Shown here in pieces: positions 1-5,725 of a stretch of DNA of 5,725 nt. The translations under genes and the position numbers were made by a program. The stretch lies in assembly GCA_012841485.1 (NCBI GenBank), contig DUUU01000254.1:1-5725 (forward strand), read 5' to 3'. Source of the DNA: Armatimonadota bacterium. Its GTDB lineage: Bacteria > Armatimonadota > JAAZEB01. The notes below the pieces were generated by a model that was not told where the DNA came from, searched no databases, and was given only the letters and a program-made list of their open reading frames with translations. Position 1 is the stretch's first letter, and every line of letters begins with the position of its first letter.

Positions 1-415
1 GGTCGCCCTTGATCCCGCCGGGGTAGGTGCCCCCGATGAAGCCCTTCTCGCCATACCATTCCACGCAGATCGTCGCGCCGGTGTCATTCCCCTGAACGCC
101 CTGGGCGCGCACCCACGCGGAAAACCGATACATCATTCCCGGCTTGAGCTCCAGCGGCTGGGCGGCCAGCAGGTAGCGATCCGGATCGGTGTTGAGGACG
201 CGCAGGCTGCGCTTGCCGGAATGGGCGACGTCATCGACCACGGTGTAAGTCGCCGGCAGCGTCCAGCCGGCGTTGCCCTCCTCGAAGCTCGGATTTGTGA
301 CCAGATTCGGCTCCTCCTCGGCGCACCGGGCCTGCGGTGCCGCGGCAAGCAGGAGCAGCGCCACGACCAGGCCGGTCGCCAGACGCCACGGGAAGGAGTA
401 CAACGGATGGATCAT
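1..415 (-). CDS. Secreted CBM4/9-like carbohydrate-binding protein (5' part only)
   Basis: An open frame on the minus strand starts with ATG at 415-413 and runs through the left edge (138 complete codons, no stop). The start is fixed by a perfect AGGAGG six bases upstream. Residues 1-32 look like a signal peptide: Arg at 11, a Leu/Val/Ala core at about 13-26, and likely cleavage around 29-32, so the product is exported. From about residue 36 the sequence resembles a CBM4/9-type jelly-roll: NLVTNPSFEEG, then GW, then HSGKRSLRV (65-73), then LKPGMMYRFSAWVRA (90-104), then a VEWY-G-GG stretch. Such modules bind polysaccharide chains or decorate glycan-active enzymes. Whatever follows, catalytic or not, lies outside the window, so the full function is unknown. 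It follows the lyase gene on the same strand after 210 bases and may share its transcript. The Asn-Leu-x-x-Asn-x-Ser-x-Glu-Glu opening echoes the mature N-terminus of that lyase. Confidence 0.85.
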   Translation of the reverse strand, partial: MIHPLYSFPWRLATGLVVALLLLAAAPQARCAEEEPNLVTNPSFEEGNAGWTLPATYTVVDDVAHSGKRSLRVLNTDPDRYLLAAQPLELKPGMMYRFSAWVRAQGVQGNDTGATICVEWYGEKGFIGGTYPGGIKGD

Positions 416-421
416 CTCAAA

Positions 422-427
422 CCTCCT
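422..427 (-). promoter_or_regulatory. Ribosome binding site of the CBM-like gene
   Basis: The minus strand reads AGGAGG here, with six bases to the ATG at 415. This consensus Shine-Dalgarno decides the start of the left-edge gene, which has no other well-placed start nearby. Confidence 0.8.
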
Positions 428-493
428 GGTGGAAAGAACGCCTGTGGATCTGCCCCACGGCATGCCCACGTTGCCTATATCGTTCTGTGCCTC

Positions 494-528
494 GCCAGCG
501 CACTCCTGGCACCCCCCAAAGGGAGGTG
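494..528 (-). other. Two adjacent hairpins in the 416-625 intergenic gap
   Basis: On the minus strand, arms CACCTCCC (528-521) and GGGGGGTG (517-510) pair over 8 bp with one G-U and a 3-base loop. Immediately beyond, GCCAG (510-506) and CTGGC (498-494) pair over 5 bp with a 7-base loop. The two share base 510. They lie about 100 bases downstream of the lyase stop and about 80 bases upstream of the CBM gene start. No U-run follows, so a classical intrinsic terminator is not supported. They could stabilise a 3' end, reduce read-through, or be part of the leader of the next gene. No promoter could be picked out with confidence in this gap. Confidence 0.35.
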
Positions 529-565
529 TTCCGATGCACCGAAGGCGGGACCAGAGTGCCGCAGG

Positions 566-584
566 AGGGGGGCAATCACCCCCT
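566..584 (-). other. Short G/C hairpin downstream of the lyase stop codon
   Basis: AGGGGG (566-571) and CCCCCT (579-584) form a perfect 6-bp stem with a 7-base loop, starting about 40 bases after the lyase stop (stop codon at 628-626). It could be a weak terminator or 3'-end stabiliser for the lyase mRNA, but there is no T-tract after it on the minus strand. In G-rich DNA a stem of this size can arise by chance. Confidence 0.25.
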
Positions 585-625
585 TCCCGCCGCGGAATCC
601 GGGACTCTCAAGCTGCTTGCCGGTG

Positions 626-3600
626 CTACCGTGCCGGCGCCAGGAGAATCCGGTCGAGGTTCAGACCCAGGCCGGTTCGGTTGGTGAGTGTCAGGCGGTG
701 CCGGCCGGCAGCCAGCTTAAAGAGGGCCGGGGCGTCAGACGCGGTGCGCACCTGGAAGGCACGCCACTCTCCGGCGGCGGAGCGGCCCCAGCCGCCCGTC
801 GGCTCGAAGCGCAGCGCCAAGACCTCCCCGCCATCCACAGCGAACTCCGCGAGCAGGCCCACCTCTGTTGCGCCCACGAACCAAATTCCGTAAGTCCCGG
901 CTTCTTTCACCTCTATGTCCCACGAGAGCGTGCTCCCGGCCGAGTTCCACGACCAGAGATTGGCTCCGCCGGAGACATTCGCGTGCCCGCCCCGGCTCAC
1001 TTCGACCTCTCCGCCGGTCACGCGCCAGTTTTGTTCCGCCTCGTAGGTGATGCCCTGCGGCAGGCGAGACTGCGGTTGGGCGGGCAGCCGCGCGGCTTTG
1101 AGCGCGGCGACCAGCTTCACCCGGTCTGGCAGGGCCGTGCCGGTGAGCATCACCATCTCATCGCCGCGGAGCCAGAAGCGCCCCTGCGCGTCTGCCACGC
1201 CCGCGGTCACATCGATACCCGCCGGAACGGCGAGCCGGTAGGCACCCGGAGAGACTTTGACCGGGCCGCTCACGGCAGCGCGCCCGCGTCCAAAGCGCCT
1301 GCCCGTGAGCTCAACCACCTGGCCATCGCTTTCCAGGAGCAGCTTTGCCTCCCCAGGCGGTACCGGGGCGCGCGCCCACACCTCCACCCGATCCTCACGC
1401 GGGTTCAGCGAGAGCCGGATCGCTCCTTGCCGCGCCTGGGAGAATCGGACCGGCTTGCCATCGCGGGTGAGCGCCCGGGGCGGTTTCGGCCACCAGAGCG
1501 TCGCCTCGCCGCCCGGTCCCGCCGCATCGATGCGTCCTCCATCTTCCGTGACCGCTGCGGTGAGCGTCAAGGGCTCTGCCACTTGCGCCAGCGCCCGTTG
1601 TCCGGCGCGCAGCGTTCGCCCGCCGGAGAGCAGCCAGGAGCGGGGCTGGCCGTTCGCATCGTATGCCACCGCGAAGGAGCGCCCATCGGTGGAGATCCCA
1701 TCCAGGCTCACCGTGCCGGTGGCGCCCGGAAGCGCGAAGCCGGCGACCGTGCGCGAGCCATCGGGGAAGCGGAGCTCCACGCCTCGCGCCGTTTTCGACT
1801 CCAGGTGGCGCGTGGTAGGCAGGCTGGCCTCCTGGCCCGCCTTCGCCGGCAGGAGCACGCTCAGAAACTCGGCCGCCTGCGCGGGCTCTCGCGTGGATGC
1901 GGTGACATACCACGTGCTCGGATAGGAGGCGCGATCCGGGCGAGTTTCCGGCGCGGGCTCATACTTGTTGTCTTGCGTGAAGACGAGCCTTTCGGGGTGC
2001 AAGAAGCGTGTGCGCAGCGTGGCCTTCGGGCGGACCGTGGTGACGGTGCCAGCCGCCGCGTCTACCTTCATCTCATCCAGAGCATGCAGCCAGTACTCGT
2101 ACCGGCGCGCCTCGCCGCTCGCCAGGTCGTCGCGGATCACGAAGATGCCAGGACGCACGTGGATCACCTCGCGCACGGCCCGGGTGAGCCGGCCGCCGTA
2201 GGCGGGAGTGGCATCGCCCGAGACGAGATCGAAGCCTTCCCCGTGAACAAACGCGGTGATCGCGCCCTTGGCGTGCCAGCCGCGATCCTGACCCTTCCCG
2301 CCATCGACCGTGATCCCGCACTTGGCTTTCGTCTGGCGCGTCCACTGGTCGTGGTGTGGCGAGCCGTAGCGGGGATAGTAGCCACTCGCGATTGCAAGCG
2401 GCTCTCCGAACGCTTCGAGGACGAAGGTGTTCTGATCGTTATGCCCGTGCGACACGGCGCCATAGGGCGACGACCGCATGGCAAAGCTCACGTTCTCTTC
2501 AGCGTTGGTTAGCCGGGTATGGAGGCAGGCCAGCCCCACGCCCTCGAAATGGCGTGCTTGCGGCAGATGAGCCGGAGGCATCCCCTTCAGCGAATCATCC
2601 TTGAGCACGATACCCAGGATGTCCGAACTCGCGCCTCGCCCCAGTGCATCCGAGTACCAGCGAATCGCGGGGTCGCGCAGGAGCGTGCTGAACTGGTACA
2701 TCAGCCCGGCAGGCCGGCTCGGCCGGAACTGGGTGCCATCGCCGAAGGGCGATATGTTGCTGTAGGGCGGAGTCAGGTAGAGTAGGTAGTAGGGCGTGGA
2801 GCGGAAGAAGGGCCGCTGCGCCAGGTCGATCCCCGTCGCCTCGCGCAAGGCAACGACGAAGTGGAGCGCGAAGCTCATGTAGGCCGACCAGTAGCCCGGA
2901 CCCTCGTTCCAGCCGCCATCATCCTTGCCCCAAGCAGGATAGACGCCCCAATAGATCCTGGTGACGTAATCCAGCCATTCCCGGGCCTCGGGCCAATCGG
3001 GAAGGAAGGCCAGCGCGGCCTCCCCGAGGAAGCCGATGATCCTTCCGGAGTGGCTCTCGTAGGGGTTGTTCTCGAAGGGGCGTCGGCGCAGGTGCTCGTA
3101 AAAGTCGGCGGCGCGCACGCGCATCACCGCCTCGATCTTCTCCCGCTCCTCGGGCGTGAAGAGATCGTAGGTCCAGTCGTAGGCGCGCACGCCACGCATC
3201 ATGATCCACATGGCCGGCTCGTCGTTATGCGAGACGCTGGTGCTCCCCTTGGGGTCCCAAGAGAAGAAGTGAAGGATGCGCCGCTTCGCCTCCTCGCCAC
3301 AGGCGCGGTCGCCGGTGAGCAGGTACGCCAACCCGGCGCGCTCCATCACATCCATCGGGGGACGGGTGGAGACGAACACCTCCAGGTACTGGGCGCTGCG
3401 CGTCTGGCCCGTTCCCGTGAGGTGCTTCGGCTCGGGAACCAGCTCCTCGCCGAGATGGCGCTGGAGAGAGCGAACCAGCGCGTCGGCCGTGGCCTTCAGG
3501 TCGCCGCTCTTGGCGCGCTCGCGCAGCTCTGCCAGCCGTCCGGCGCGCACGAAGAGGCGCGGGCGGGCGCCGGGAACGGCAAAGGCATCGCGCCCTGGAT

Positions 3601-4531
3601 AGACCCAGGGAGAGGCATCCGCGGCCACCTGGAAGCGCCGGGTCCGGCTCCAGGCCGTGGGCAGGCCGGGCCGGTCCACACCATAGCGCCAATACCAGAC
3701 CCCGGGCGCCAGCGGGCGCGTCAGCATCTCGGCGCACCACTTCAGCCCTTCCAGGGAGATCACGTCGCGGCCCTCAAAGCGGTCGTTGCGAGCCACCTGC
3801 AGGCGGTAGGTGACCTCGCGCCCCGAGGGGAGCCAGAGAAAAGGGGGTGGGTTGAGGCGCACTGTCTCACCCTCTGCCGGAGCATAGGGCTTGTTGCGGC
3901 CCGGCACCGGCTCGCGGTCGATCTCGGCGCCGGCCTCGAATGGCACGTTCTTGAGGTCGTCCAGCGTGGCGACGCGCAGCCAGAGGCTATCCCAGTGCGT
4001 CTCCCCGGGGGTGAGCCAGTGGAACACCTCCAGGACCACCGCCCGCGTCCCCTCGGGCACGAAGAAGAGGCCCTGTGCCTCGCTCCACTCCGCGGCGGGC
4101 GGGAAGAACACCTGCTTCAGGCCGATCTCATCCCACTTCGCTACGTCGCGATGGAAGAGAACGCGGAGCGAGGCTCCCCGCTGCCCCGAGCCGGCCACTC
4201 CGCGCGTGCGGTAGTGCCCGCCAAAAGCGACCGCCTTTGCGCCTTCGGGCAAAGCGACTTTCTGTCGCCAGCAGGCGCGCTGTGTCTCGGTGGCGGATCG
4301 GATGATCAGGTAGCGCCTGCCCTCATGGCCCCCATCGGCGCCCACGGCCCAGGCACCCCCTGTGTTGAAGTGGTGGCCACCCCATGCCGTCGGACGCTCC
4401 TGCCCGGCCTCGAACTCCTCGATGCTCGCGTTTCGCAGGAGGTTTCCTTCGCCGGCCGCTCGCGCAGGGACGAGCCCTGCCGCGAGAAGCAGGCCCGCCA
4501 TCAGCGCATAAATAGGTGCTACTCGGATCAT
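626..4531 (-). CDS. Secreted multi-domain heparinase II/III-like (DUF4962-type) probable polysaccharide lyase
   Basis: A 1301-residue protein begins at ATG 4531-4529, eight bases after AAGGAGGG, and ends at TAG 628-626. Residues 1-25 are a signal peptide (MIRVAPIYALMAGLLLAAGL, then P-ARA cleavage site). Apparent modules in order: about 29-190, CBM4/9-like beta-sandwich; about 200-302, DUF4962-like segment (LNPPPFLW, then YRLQVARN, then LAPGVWYWRYGV, then WSRTRRFQV); about 320-660, alpha/alpha-toroid; about 665-900, heparinase II/III beta-sheet domain; about 900-1155, uncertain beta-rich region; about 1160-1301, CBM6/35-like module (ITYEAEQNW to LNLDRILLAP). Candidate active-site elements are ESHSG (His494), GGWNEGPGYW (Tyr547), SHGHNDQN (His695, His697), PHH (726-727) and His753. 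Relatives cleave uronic-acid glycans such as heparin or alginate by beta-elimination; the substrate here is unknown. It is much longer than single-domain family members because of the flanking modules. Family assignment is firm; lyase activity is inferred. Confidence 0.9.
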   Translation of the reverse strand: MIRVAPIYALMAGLLLAAGLVPARAAGEGNLLRNASIEEFEAGQERPTAWGGHHFNTGGAWAVGADGGHEGRRYLIIRSATETQRACWRQKVALPEGAKAVAFGGHYRTRGVAGSGQRGASLRVLFHRDVAKWDEIGLKQVFFPPAAEWSEAQGLFFVPEGTRAVVLEVFHWLTPGETHWDSLWLRVATLDDLKNVPFEAGAEIDREPVPGRNKPYAPAEGETVRLNPPPFLWLPSGREVTYRLQVARNDRFEGRDVISLEGLKWCAEMLTRPLAPGVWYWRYGVDRPGLPTAWSRTRRFQVAADASPWVYPGRDAFAVPGARPRLFVRAGRLAELRERAKSGDLKATADALVRSLQRHLGEELVPEPKHLTGTGQTRSAQYLEVFVSTRPPMDVMERAGLAYLLTGDRACGEEAKRRILHFFSWDPKGSTSVSHNDEPAMWIMMRGVRAYDWTYDLFTPEEREKIEAVMRVRAADFYEHLRRRPFENNPYESHSGRIIGFLGEAALAFLPDWPEAREWLDYVTRIYWGVYPAWGKDDGGWNEGPGYWSAYMSFALHFVVALREATGIDLAQRPFFRSTPYYLLYLTPPYSNISPFGDGTQFRPSRPAGLMYQFSTLLRDPAIRWYSDALGRGASSDILGIVLKDDSLKGMPPAHLPQARHFEGVGLACLHTRLTNAEENVSFAMRSSPYGAVSHGHNDQNTFVLEAFGEPLAIASGYYPRYGSPHHDQWTRQTKAKCGITVDGGKGQDRGWHAKGAITAFVHGEGFDLVSGDATPAYGGRLTRAVREVIHVRPGIFVIRDDLASGEARRYEYWLHALDEMKVDAAAGTVTTVRPKATLRTRFLHPERLVFTQDNKYEPAPETRPDRASYPSTWYVTASTREPAQAAEFLSVLLPAKAGQEASLPTTRHLESKTARGVELRFPDGSRTVAGFALPGATGTVSLDGISTDGRSFAVAYDANGQPRSWLLSGGRTLRAGQRALAQVAEPLTLTAAVTEDGGRIDAAGPGGEATLWWPKPPRALTRDGKPVRFSQARQGAIRLSLNPREDRVEVWARAPVPPGEAKLLLESDGQVVELTGRRFGRGRAAVSGPVKVSPGAYRLAVPAGIDVTAGVADAQGRFWLRGDEMVMLTGTALPDRVKLVAALKAARLPAQPQSRLPQGITYEAEQNWRVTGGEVEVSRGGHANVSGGANLWSWNSAGSTLSWDIEVKEAGTYGIWFVGATEVGLLAEFAVDGGEVLALRFEPTGGWGRSAAGEWRAFQVRTASDAPALFKLAAGRHRLTLTNRTGLGLNLDRILLAPAR

Positions 4532-4539
4532 GAGCTAGA

Positions 4540-4547
4540 CCCTCCTT
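4540..4547 (-). promoter_or_regulatory. Ribosome binding site of the lyase gene
   Basis: The minus strand reads AAGGAGGG, with eight bases to the ATG at 4531. It supports this start, which also leaves a complete signal peptide. Confidence 0.8.
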
Positions 4548-4550
4548 GGA

Positions 4551-4564
4551 CCGCAGAGTTGCGG
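4551..4564 (-). other. Hairpin just upstream of the lyase Shine-Dalgarno
   Basis: CCGCA (4551-4555) and TGCGG (4560-4564) form a perfect 5-bp stem with a 4-base loop, ending three bases before the ribosome binding site on the minus strand. If the transcript starts upstream, this stem would sit next to the Shine-Dalgarno and could affect mRNA stability or ribosome access. It is small, so chance is possible. Confidence 0.3.
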
Positions 4565-4602
4565 AGCACCGCGCTCTCGCTTACTGTTGGATTAGACGCG
4601 CG

Positions 4603-4617
4603 GGAGCAGGCTCCTGC
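4603..4617. repeat. Nested short palindromes upstream of the -10-like hexamer
   Basis: GGAGC (4603-4607) and GCTCC (4610-4614) form one 2-base-loop palindrome. GCAGG (4606-4610) and CCTGC (4613-4617) form a second that overlaps it. The element sits seven bases upstream of the TCTAAT hexamer on the minus strand, where a repressor or activator site could be. A 2-base loop is too tight for a good RNA hairpin, so a DNA-binding site is the likelier reading if it has any role. Confidence 0.3.
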
Positions 4618-4645
4618 GACGCGAGCGCGCCGCGCGGTCCGTCAC

Positions 4646-4672
4646 GGGCGGTGGCCGGCTTTGCCACCGCCC
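4646..4672. repeat. Perfect 10-bp inverted repeat (hairpin) in the divergent region
   Basis: GGGCGGTGGC (4646-4655) is mirrored exactly by GCCACCGCCC (4663-4672) around a 7-base loop. It is the strongest inverted repeat I found in the window. No T-run follows on either strand, so it is not a classical terminator. It lies 115 bases upstream of the lyase start and 184 bases upstream of the pseudopilin start. It could be an operator, a structured leader element, or a barrier between divergent transcription units. Confidence 0.55.
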
Positions 4673-4840
4673 CCTCCAGTAGGCAGCTAGAAAGGGGCGC
4701 CTCGTTTGCTGGCCCAATAGACCAGTCAGAGTTGGCGATGTACATGGAGAGGAGAGAAGCACGTTGTTGTGGAAAGAGGCGGTGGAGGCAGAGCACCAAC
4801 CCCGGGGTGTTCCGTGCCCGAGGCGCGAGATCCCCGATAG

Positions 4841-4848
4841 AAAAGGAG
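4841..4848 (+). promoter_or_regulatory. Ribosome binding site of the pseudopilin gene
   Basis: AAAAGGAG lies eight bases before the GTG at 4857. It favours this GTG over an in-frame ATG at 4764, which would add 31 residues before the prepilin leader, an atypical length for this family. Confidence 0.75.
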
Positions 4849-4856
4849 TGCGCACC

Positions 4857-5452
4857 GTGAAGAAACGCGGCTTTACGCTCATCGAGTTGCTCGTCGTCAT
4901 CGCCATTATCGCCATTCTGGCCGCCATCCTGTTCCCCGTCTTCGCGCGCGCTCGCGAGAACGCGAGAAAATCATCCTGCCAGTCGAATCTGAAGCAGATC
5001 GGCACCGGGCTGATGTCGATGGACCGGTGTGGTATACCAACGGCACGACGACCTATACCACTTTTGGCAACTACCAGCCGCTGGTCTACCCGTACGTCAA
5101 GAACAAGGAGGTTTTCTTCTGTCCTTCGTCCAACAACCAAAACAATGATCGATCGCTGCGCTTTGCCTACGACTACGCGATGAACTCCCGGATCGGCACA
5201 GTGACGCCACCCAGGAGCATGTCTCAAATCGATTCGCCTGCCGAGATCTTCCTGTGTGCCGACTCTAACTACGAATGGATTGACCGCGCGGCGCGGATCG
5301 ATGCCCGGCACACGGCAGGCGCAAACCTGGTCTTCTGTGACGGGCACGTGAAATGGATGCGCGGCTCTGCCATCGCGGCCAGTCCGCAACTCTGCTGGCC
5401 GGACTTCTCGAAGGATACGTGGCTGGTCAGCGGCCCGCCGCCGGAGAAGTAG
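4857..5452 (+). pseudogene. Type IV pilin-like / DUF1559-like pseudopilin, frameshifted
   Basis: Translation from GTG 4857 gives [18 protein letters not shown], a textbook prepilin peptidase site (cleavage after Gly5, Glu at mature position 5) and one hydrophobic helix. The Armatimonadota-like stretch [14 protein letters not shown] and [11 protein letters not shown] follow, to residue 53 (codon 5013-5015). In that frame the rest is unlike the family and stops at 5183. The family-like continuation lies in another frame from about 5018 to the TAG at 5450-5452: [24 protein letters not shown], then the C-terminal hallmark HTAGANLVFCDGHVKW. The two parts join at 5016-5017 with two leftover bases. 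The segment of roughly six residues usual here (like MYVQDYD) is missing too. That fits a small deletion of 3n+1 bases, not a single miscalled base. No slippery sequence suggests programmed frameshifting. Intact relatives are inner-membrane-anchored pseudopilins of unclear role. It is either a broken gene or an assembly error. Confidence 0.85.
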
Positions 5453-5463
5453 CCGCAGATTAG

Positions 5464-5481
5464 CTGCCGGGATCTCGGCAG
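5464..5481 (+). other. Hairpin between pseudopilin and amidohydrolase genes
   Basis: CTGCCG (5464-5469) and CGGCAG (5476-5481) form a perfect 6-bp stem with a 6-base loop, starting 11 bases after the pseudopilin stop. There is no T-tract after it, so termination is uncertain. It could be a weak attenuator or mRNA-end stabiliser between two genes only 57 bases apart. Confidence 0.35.
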
Positions 5482-5494
5482 AAGGGCGCGGGCC

Positions 5495-5503
5495 GAGGGA
5501 GGG
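5495..5503 (+). promoter_or_regulatory. Ribosome binding site of the amidohydrolase gene
   Basis: GAGGGAGGG lies six bases before the ATG at 5510 and fixes that start. Confidence 0.75.
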
Positions 5504-5509
5504 CGTTTA

Positions 5510-5725
5510 ATGCGGATTATCCACAACGTCACGGTGCTGCCGGTTTCTGGACCGGCGATTCGCGAGGGCGCGGTTGCCCTCGAGGCAGGGAGAATCGTGG
5601 CCGTTGGCCGGGCGCCCGGGGGCGACTTCGACTCCCTCGGGTTGGGTCGGGCTACCGCCACCGCTACGCTCATTGATGGCGAGGGCGGGATGCTCACGCC
5701 GGGTCTGATCGATGCGCATACGCAC
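5510..5725 (+). CDS. Metal-dependent amidohydrolase, N-terminal part
   Basis: The frame opens at ATG 5510 and stays open to the last base (72 codons, cut by the right edge). It begins with the small beta-sandwich typical of the amidohydrolase superfamily: MRIIHNVTVLPVSG, then IREGAVALEAGRIVAVG (17-33), then LIDGEGGMLTPGLIDAHTH. The closing His-Thr-His (70-72) is the HxH pair that binds the catalytic metal at the end of the first barrel strand. Relatives include imidazolonepropionase-like hydrolases, dihydroorotase-like enzymes and Xaa-Pro/Xaa-Arg dipeptidases. The missing barrel decides which, so no substrate is claimed. There is no signal peptide, so this end suggests a cytoplasmic enzyme. 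It sits 57 bases after the pseudopilin on the same strand with its own strong ribosome binding site. Co-transcription is possible but a functional link is not evident. Confidence 0.88.
   Translation, partial: MRIIHNVTVLPVSGPAIREGAVALEAGRIVAVGRAPGGDFDSLGLGRATATATLIDGEGGMLTPGLIDAHTH

Larger units (their letters stand above)
4532..4856. promoter_or_regulatory. Divergent intergenic region between lyase and pseudopilin genes
   Basis: These 325 bases separate two genes transcribed away from each other, so promoters for both must lie here or overlap the gene ends. I see no gene in it: the open frames crossing it lack family features and a plausible start. It holds the two ribosome binding sites, three inverted repeats (4551-4564, 4603-4617, 4646-4672) and one -10-like hexamer on the minus strand (TCTAAT, 4596-4591, 5 of 6 matches to TATAAT). 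No good -35 sits at the usual distance from that hexamer. No convincing plus-strand promoter was found, which is not surprising if sigma factors of this phylum use divergent elements. Confidence 0.5.

Noticed and set aside
451..470. GGCATGCC palindrome and repeated TGCCC-ACG motif upstream of the CBM gene
   Set aside because: The units are very short and could easily be chance; no promoter element nearby gives them a context.
221..2512. A 763-codon open frame on the plus strand opposite the lyase gene
   Set aside because: It is antisense to the well-supported lyase, is rich in Arg/Gly/Pro/Ala as expected for a GC-rich shadow frame, has no recognisable domain and no good ribosome binding site.
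2861..4690. A 609-codon open frame on the plus strand opposite the lyase N-terminal half
   Set aside because: It is the same kind of antisense shadow: biased composition, no motifs, and it runs over the lyase signal peptide and ribosome binding site.
4764..4856. ATG at 4764 as the start of the pseudopilin
   Set aside because: It would put 31 unusual residues before a prepilin leader that is normally short, and AAAAGGAG is placed correctly for the GTG at 4857.
5016..5035. Programmed ribosomal frameshift in the pseudopilin
   Set aside because: There is no slippery heptamer or homopolymer at the junction, and part of the conserved linker is missing, so a deletion explains the data better.
4592..5389. 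A 265-codon minus-strand frame opposite the pseudopilin
   Set aside because: The plus strand carries clear prepilin and DGHVKW motifs here, while the minus-strand product shows no family features.

Overview
The window is GC-rich bacterial DNA that looks like a fragment of an Armatimonadota (or closely related) chromosome. The best clue is the prepilin-type N-terminus encoded from 4857. Its run of features ([10 protein letters not shown], then [16 protein letters not shown], then SNLKQIG) is the pattern I associate with the many small pseudopilin-like proteins of that phylum. A large secreted heparinase II/III-like protein with appended sugar-binding modules fits the same picture of a polysaccharide-degrading bacterium. 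The assignment rests on recognition only; no search was run.

Layout: (1) 1-415, minus strand: the 5' part of a gene for a secreted protein with a CBM4/9-like beta-sandwich, running off the left edge. (2) 416-625: an intergenic gap with several short hairpins. (3) 626-4531, minus strand: a 1301-residue secreted heparinase II/III-like (DUF4962-type) probable polysaccharide lyase, which dominates the window. (4) 4532-4856: a divergent intergenic region with a perfect 10-bp inverted repeat and a smaller nested palindrome. (5) 4857-5452, plus strand: a prepilin-like gene whose two conserved halves lie in different frames, with the join at about 5016-5017. It is either a pseudogene or a sequence error. 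(6) 5453-5509: a short spacer with a hairpin and a strong ribosome binding site. (7) 5510-5725, plus strand: the first 72 codons of a metal-dependent amidohydrolase, cut by the right edge just after its HxH metal-binding motif.

How the parts may work together: the two minus-strand genes point the same way, both have signal peptides, and both start their mature part with a similar Asn-rich CBM-like segment. They probably form a small locus for binding and cleaving an extracellular, probably uronate-containing, glycan. The substrate cannot be read from the sequence. The plus-strand pair (pseudopilin, amidohydrolase) is transcribed away from it and has no evident functional link. I see no RNA genes, CRISPR, insertion sequences or phage genes. 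I also see no convincing new multi-gene system; the oddities worth checking are the broken pseudopilin, the structured intergenic regions and the multi-domain lyase.
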